Part shown: positions 61,262 through 64,000 of the stretch, one piece after another
How positions within the stretch are numbered: the first letter of the stretch is position 1
Layout: every line of letters begins with the position of its first letter
Assembly: GCF_040932035.1 (NCBI RefSeq)
Contig: NZ_JBFRBB010000006.1
Coordinates: 1-64,000, forward strand
Direction of reading: 5' to 3'
DNA: 64,000 nucleotides
From: Hoeflea_A sp040932035
GTDB lineage: Bacteria > Pseudomonadota > Alphaproteobacteria > Rhizobiales > Rhizobiaceae
Notes under the pieces: model-generated
Told to the model about the DNA's origin: nothing
The model's database searches: none
What the model saw: the letters and a program-made list of their open reading frames with translations, nothing else
Program-made: the position numbers and the translations under genes

Positions 61262-64000
61262 ATGAACGCTCCGCTTGCAACCGTGGTGCCCCAGTTCCAG
61301 GCACCATATGCCGCCGATGACGACGGCCTGATCGCTGAATTTGCCAAGCAACTACATCTCGATGCGCAGCAGAACGAGAATATCGACAAGCGCGCGACGC
61401 GCTATATCGAAGCCATCCGTAACAATGCCGGATCCATTGGCGGGGTTGAGGATTTTCTTCGCGAGTACGGCCTTTCAACGCCCGAAGGGCTTGCGATGAT
61501 GGTGCTTGCCGAGGCATTGCTGCGCGTTCCCGACGCGGGCACGCAGGACCGGCTGATCGAGGATAAGCTCAAAGAAGGCAACTGGAGCGCACAGGAGGGC
61601 CATGGCGACACCTGGTTCGTTGCCGCATCGGCCTGGGCTCTCGGTGTGACGGCGCGGGTGATCAAGCCGGGTGAAACACCTGAATCCATGCTTCAGGGGC
61701 TGGTCAAGCGGCTTGGCCTGCCGACCGTGCGCACGGCGACGAAACAGGCAATGCGTTTTCTCGGCCATCACTTTGTGCTTGGCGAAACCATTTCGGCGGC
61801 ACTCGGCCGGGCGGCCAAGAACGAGGAGCGCGGTTTCCGGCATTCCTTCGACATGCTCGGCGAGGGCGCACGCACGGCAGATGATGCGAAGCGCTACTGG
61901 CAGTCCTATGCCGATGCAATCGAGGCCATCGGCAAGGCGGCCGGCAACAAGAAACTTCCGGACCGCATGGGCATTTCCGTCAAGCTCTCCGCCTTGCATC
62001 CGCGTTATCACGCCACCCATCGCGACCGGGTTCTGTCGGAACTTGTTCCGAGCGTTCTTGAGTTGGCGCAGCGCGCGAAGGCGCACGATCTCAACTTCAC
62101 CATCGATGCCGAAGAGGCCGACAGGCTGGAGATCTCGCTGGAGGTGATTGCGGCGGTGTTTTGCGATCCGTCGCTCGCCGGCTGGGACGGTTTTGGACTG
62201 GCGGTGCAGGCCTATCAGAAGCGTGCACCGGAAGTCATCGACTTTGTGGATGCATTGTGCCGTCATACCGACCGCCGCATGATGGTGCGCCTCGTCAAGG
62301 GCGCCTATTGGGACACGGAAATCAAGCTCGCACAGGAGCGGGGCCTTGACGATTACCCGGTCTATACGCGCAAGGCCGCTACGGACGTTTCCTATCTCGC
62401 CTGCGCCCGCAAGATGCTCGACGTGCGCGAGAGGATCTTTGCGCAATTTGCAACGCACAATGCGCTGACCGTGGCGATGATCCTGGAAATGGCCGGTGAC
62501 AACCGGGGCGGCTTCGAATTCCAGCGGCTGCACGGCATGGGCGAAGCGCTTTATGAATCTGTCCAGGAAAACAATGTTCCGGTGCCGTGCCGTATCTATG
62601 CGCCGGTTGGCGGCTATCGCGACCTGCTGGCCTATCTCGTACGCAGGCTGCTGGAAAACGGCGCCAATTCGTCTTTCGTGGCTGTTGCCGGCGACACCAG
62701 CGTTCCCGTCAGCGAGCTTCTGGTACGGCCTCTGGATCAGCTGGGCTTTGCAAAAGGCAAAAGCGCCCGGCACAGCGATATTCCTCTGCCGCTTGATATC
62801 TACGACAACCGGAAAAACAGCGCCGGTGTCGAATTCGGTCATGAAAAAGAGCTGGATGCGCTGACGTCAGGTATGGAAAAAGCGGTGCAGGCAGTCAAAG
62901 CGCATCCGCTGATCCCAGGCGTGAAGGTCCATCGGGGCGGGGTTGATGTTTGTTCTCCGGCAGAGCCGGGCAGGGTTGTCGGCACCATTGCGCAAACGAG
63001 TGTCGAAGACATCGATACGGCAATGCTTGCTGCGCGCGGCGGCTTCGAGAAGTGGTCGCGAACCCCGGTGGATGAGCGTGCAGCTGCCTTGCGACGGGCA
63101 GGGGACATGCTTGAAGCCGAGCGTGACCGCTTTATGGCGCTGCTTTCGCTTGAAGCCGGCAAGACGCTCGACGACGGCATTGCCGAAATCCGCGAAGCGG
63201 TGGATTTTTGCCGCTATTACGGCGCGCAGGCCAATGTCCTCTTCAAGGAGCCGGAACTGATGCCCGGCCCGACAGGCGAGGAAAACCGCTATGGCTGGCG
63301 CGGCAGGGGTGTCTTTGCCTGCATCAGCCCGTGGAATTTCCCTCTGGCGATCTTCCTCGGCCAGGTAACAGCAGCGCTCGCTGCCGGAAACGCCGTCATC
63401 GCGAAGCCGGCGGAACAGACGCCGTTGATTGCCTTCGAAGCGGTGCGCATCCTGCACGAATGCGGCGTGCCAAAAGACGTGCTGATCTATCTGCCTGGCG
63501 ATGGTGAGATCGGCGCCAACCTTGTTTCCCATCCGCGCCTCGACGGCGTGGCGTTTACCGGTTCGACCGGTACCGCCAGGGCCATCAACAGAACGCTGGC
63601 GGCAAAGGACGGGCCGATCGTGCCGCTGGTCGCCGAGACAGGCGGGCTGAATGCCATGATAGTCGATGCAACGGCCTTGCCCGAACAGGTCGCGGACGAT
63701 GTGATCATGTCAGCCTTCCGGTCCGCCGGTCAGCGCTGCTCGGCGCTTCGCATGCTGTTTGTGCAGGACGATGTCGCTGACCGCATGCTGGAGATGATCG
63801 AAGGCGCGACTCGCGAGCTTCACCTCGGCCAGCCGCAGAAAGCCGATACCGATGTCGGGCCCATCATCGACGAGGGACAGCGGTCCATGCTCGCTGCCCA
63901 TATCGAGGCAATGGGCAGGTCGCAGACCATCCGCTTTGCCGGAGAGGCGCCGAGGGAGGGCACCTTCTTTGCTCCGCATATTGTCGAACTCGACAAGCCG
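61262..64000 (+). CDS. putA: Bifunctional proline dehydrogenase / P5C dehydrogenase, 5' part
   Basis: 913 codons are visible before the window ends; the frame is open throughout. GAGAGACCGA precedes ATG 61262. The N-terminal region lacks the ribbon-helix-helix DNA-binding part of E. coli PutA and starts with the helical arm and PRODH domain: DRMGISVKLSALHPRY, RLVKGAYWDTEIKLAQERG, ATHNALTVA, and YAPVGGYRDLLAYLVRRLLENG. The ALDH domain follows: PWNFPLAIFLGQV, then the glutamate motif ETGG and the catalytic Cys in GQRCSAL. It oxidises proline to P5C with FAD and then to glutamate with NAD. The C terminus is outside the window. Confidence 0.95.
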   Translation, partial: MNAPLATVVPQFQAPYAADDDGLIAEFAKQLHLDAQQNENIDKRATRYIEAIRNNAGSIGGVEDFLREYGLSTPEGLAMMVLAEALLRVPDAGTQDRLIEDKLKEGNWSAQEGHGDTWFVAASAWALGVTARVIKPGETPESMLQGLVKRLGLPTVRTATKQAMRFLGHHFVLGETISAALGRAAKNEERGFRHSFDMLGEGARTADDAKRYWQSYADAIEAIGKAAGNKKLPDRMGISVKLSALHPRYHATHRDRVLSELVPSVLELAQRAKAHDLNFTIDAEEADRLEISLEVIAAVFCDPSLAGWDGFGLAVQAYQKRAPEVIDFVDALCRHTDRRMMVRLVKGAYWDTEIKLAQERGLDDYPVYTRKAATDVSYLACARKMLDVRERIFAQFATHNALTVAMILEMAGDNRGGFEFQRLHGMGEALYESVQENNVPVPCRIYAPVGGYRDLLAYLVRRLLENGANSSFVAVAGDTSVPVSELLVRPLDQLGFAKGKSARHSDIPLPLDIYDNRKNSAGVEFGHEKELDALTSGMEKAVQAVKAHPLIPGVKVHRGGVDVCSPAEPGRVVGTIAQTSVEDIDTAMLAARGGFEKWSRTPVDERAAALRRAGDMLEAERDRFMALLSLEAGKTLDDGIAEIREAVDFCRYYGAQANVLFKEPELMPGPTGEENRYGWRGRGVFACISPWNFPLAIFLGQVTAALAAGNAVIAKPAEQTPLIAFEAVRILHECGVPKDVLIYLPGDGEIGANLVSHPRLDGVAFTGSTGTARAINRTLAAKDGPIVPLVAETGGLNAMIVDATALPEQVADDVIMSAFRSAGQRCSALRMLFVQDDVADRMLEMIEGATRELHLGQPQKADTDVGPIIDEGQRSMLAAHIEAMGRSQTIRFAGEAPREGTFFAPHIVELDKP

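Noticed and set aside
61475..62842. 455-aa open frame on the minus strand
   Set aside because: It lies antisense to putA, whose protein motifs run through the whole region. Long antisense frames are common in GC-rich codon-biased genes.

Overview
The window looks like chromosomal DNA of an alphaproteobacterium, most likely of the order Rhizobiales/Hyphomicrobiales (Hoeflea- or Phyllobacteriaceae-like). The reasons are the gene content (choXWV with betI, an Lrp-type PutR divergent from a long PutA, cyanide-insensitive bd oxidase, DenD-like SDR, HugZ-like protein), a moderately high GC content by eye, and dense gene packing with long antisense shadow frames. I saw no rRNA, tRNA, CRISPR array or prophage. 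The assignment to a genus is inference only.

Layout. 1-7.7 kb: catabolic genes. These are the edge of a TRAP-type solute-binding gene, a DadA-like FAD oxidoreductase, a LysR regulator, a ThDP-dependent decarboxylase-like enzyme, and a divergent GntR / Asp-Glu racemase / proC operon, with a DenD-like SDR converging on proC. 7.8-8.3 kb: a periplasmic TlpA-like thioredoxin. 8.65-13.7 kb: an apparent operon of Lrp regulator, Rieske oxygenase, GloA, EutQ-like cupin, glutamine-synthetase-family ligase and MetX-like hydrolase. 13.75-14.9 kb: a MerR regulator divergent from a thiopurine methyltransferase gene, with a textbook 19-bp-spacer MerR promoter between them. 15-19.2 kb: ferredoxin, methanethiol oxidase/SBP56, enoyl-CoA hydratase, an SDR without its catalytic Tyr, and a YHS protein. 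19.4-26.5 kb: gamma-glutamyltransferase, an unrecognised polytopic membrane protein, ChaA, and cioA-cioB with a short DUF2474-like gene. 26.5-32.2 kb: three secreted or envelope proteins of unknown role, one of 1050 aa with four C-terminal Cys modules. 32.3-35.3 kb: a tandem SpoIIAA-like protein, a persulfide-dioxygenase-like MBL enzyme and a PuuB-like oxidase. 35.6-38.4 kb: an SDR / phosphotransferase / SDR operon whose last stop codon is the target of an IS481-family insertion (38.35-39.4 kb). 39.5-48 kb: GYD protein, nucleoside hydrolase, MFS transporter, ArsR plus FAD oxidase, secreted agmatine-deiminase-like protein, HugZ-like protein, AMACR-like CoA transferase and HSD10-like SDR. 48-51.7 kb: choline uptake (choXWV) divergent from betI. 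51.8-52.9 kb: thymidine kinase and a cytochrome c. 53.3-59.9 kb: a tightly coupled five-gene operon built around a AAA+ ATPase, with a coiled-coil protein, two proteins I do not recognise and a DUF2333-like membrane protein. 59.85-64 kb: DUF1275 protein, putR and the first three quarters of putA.

The five-gene AAA+ operon is the best candidate for an undescribed system. Its gene order, overlaps and protein types suggest one membrane-attached ATP-driven machine, but nothing in the sequence tells its function. Other points of interest are the Rieske/GS operon, the IS481 insertion in which two genes take their stop codon from the duplicated target, the MerR promoter, and the Cys-repeat protein.
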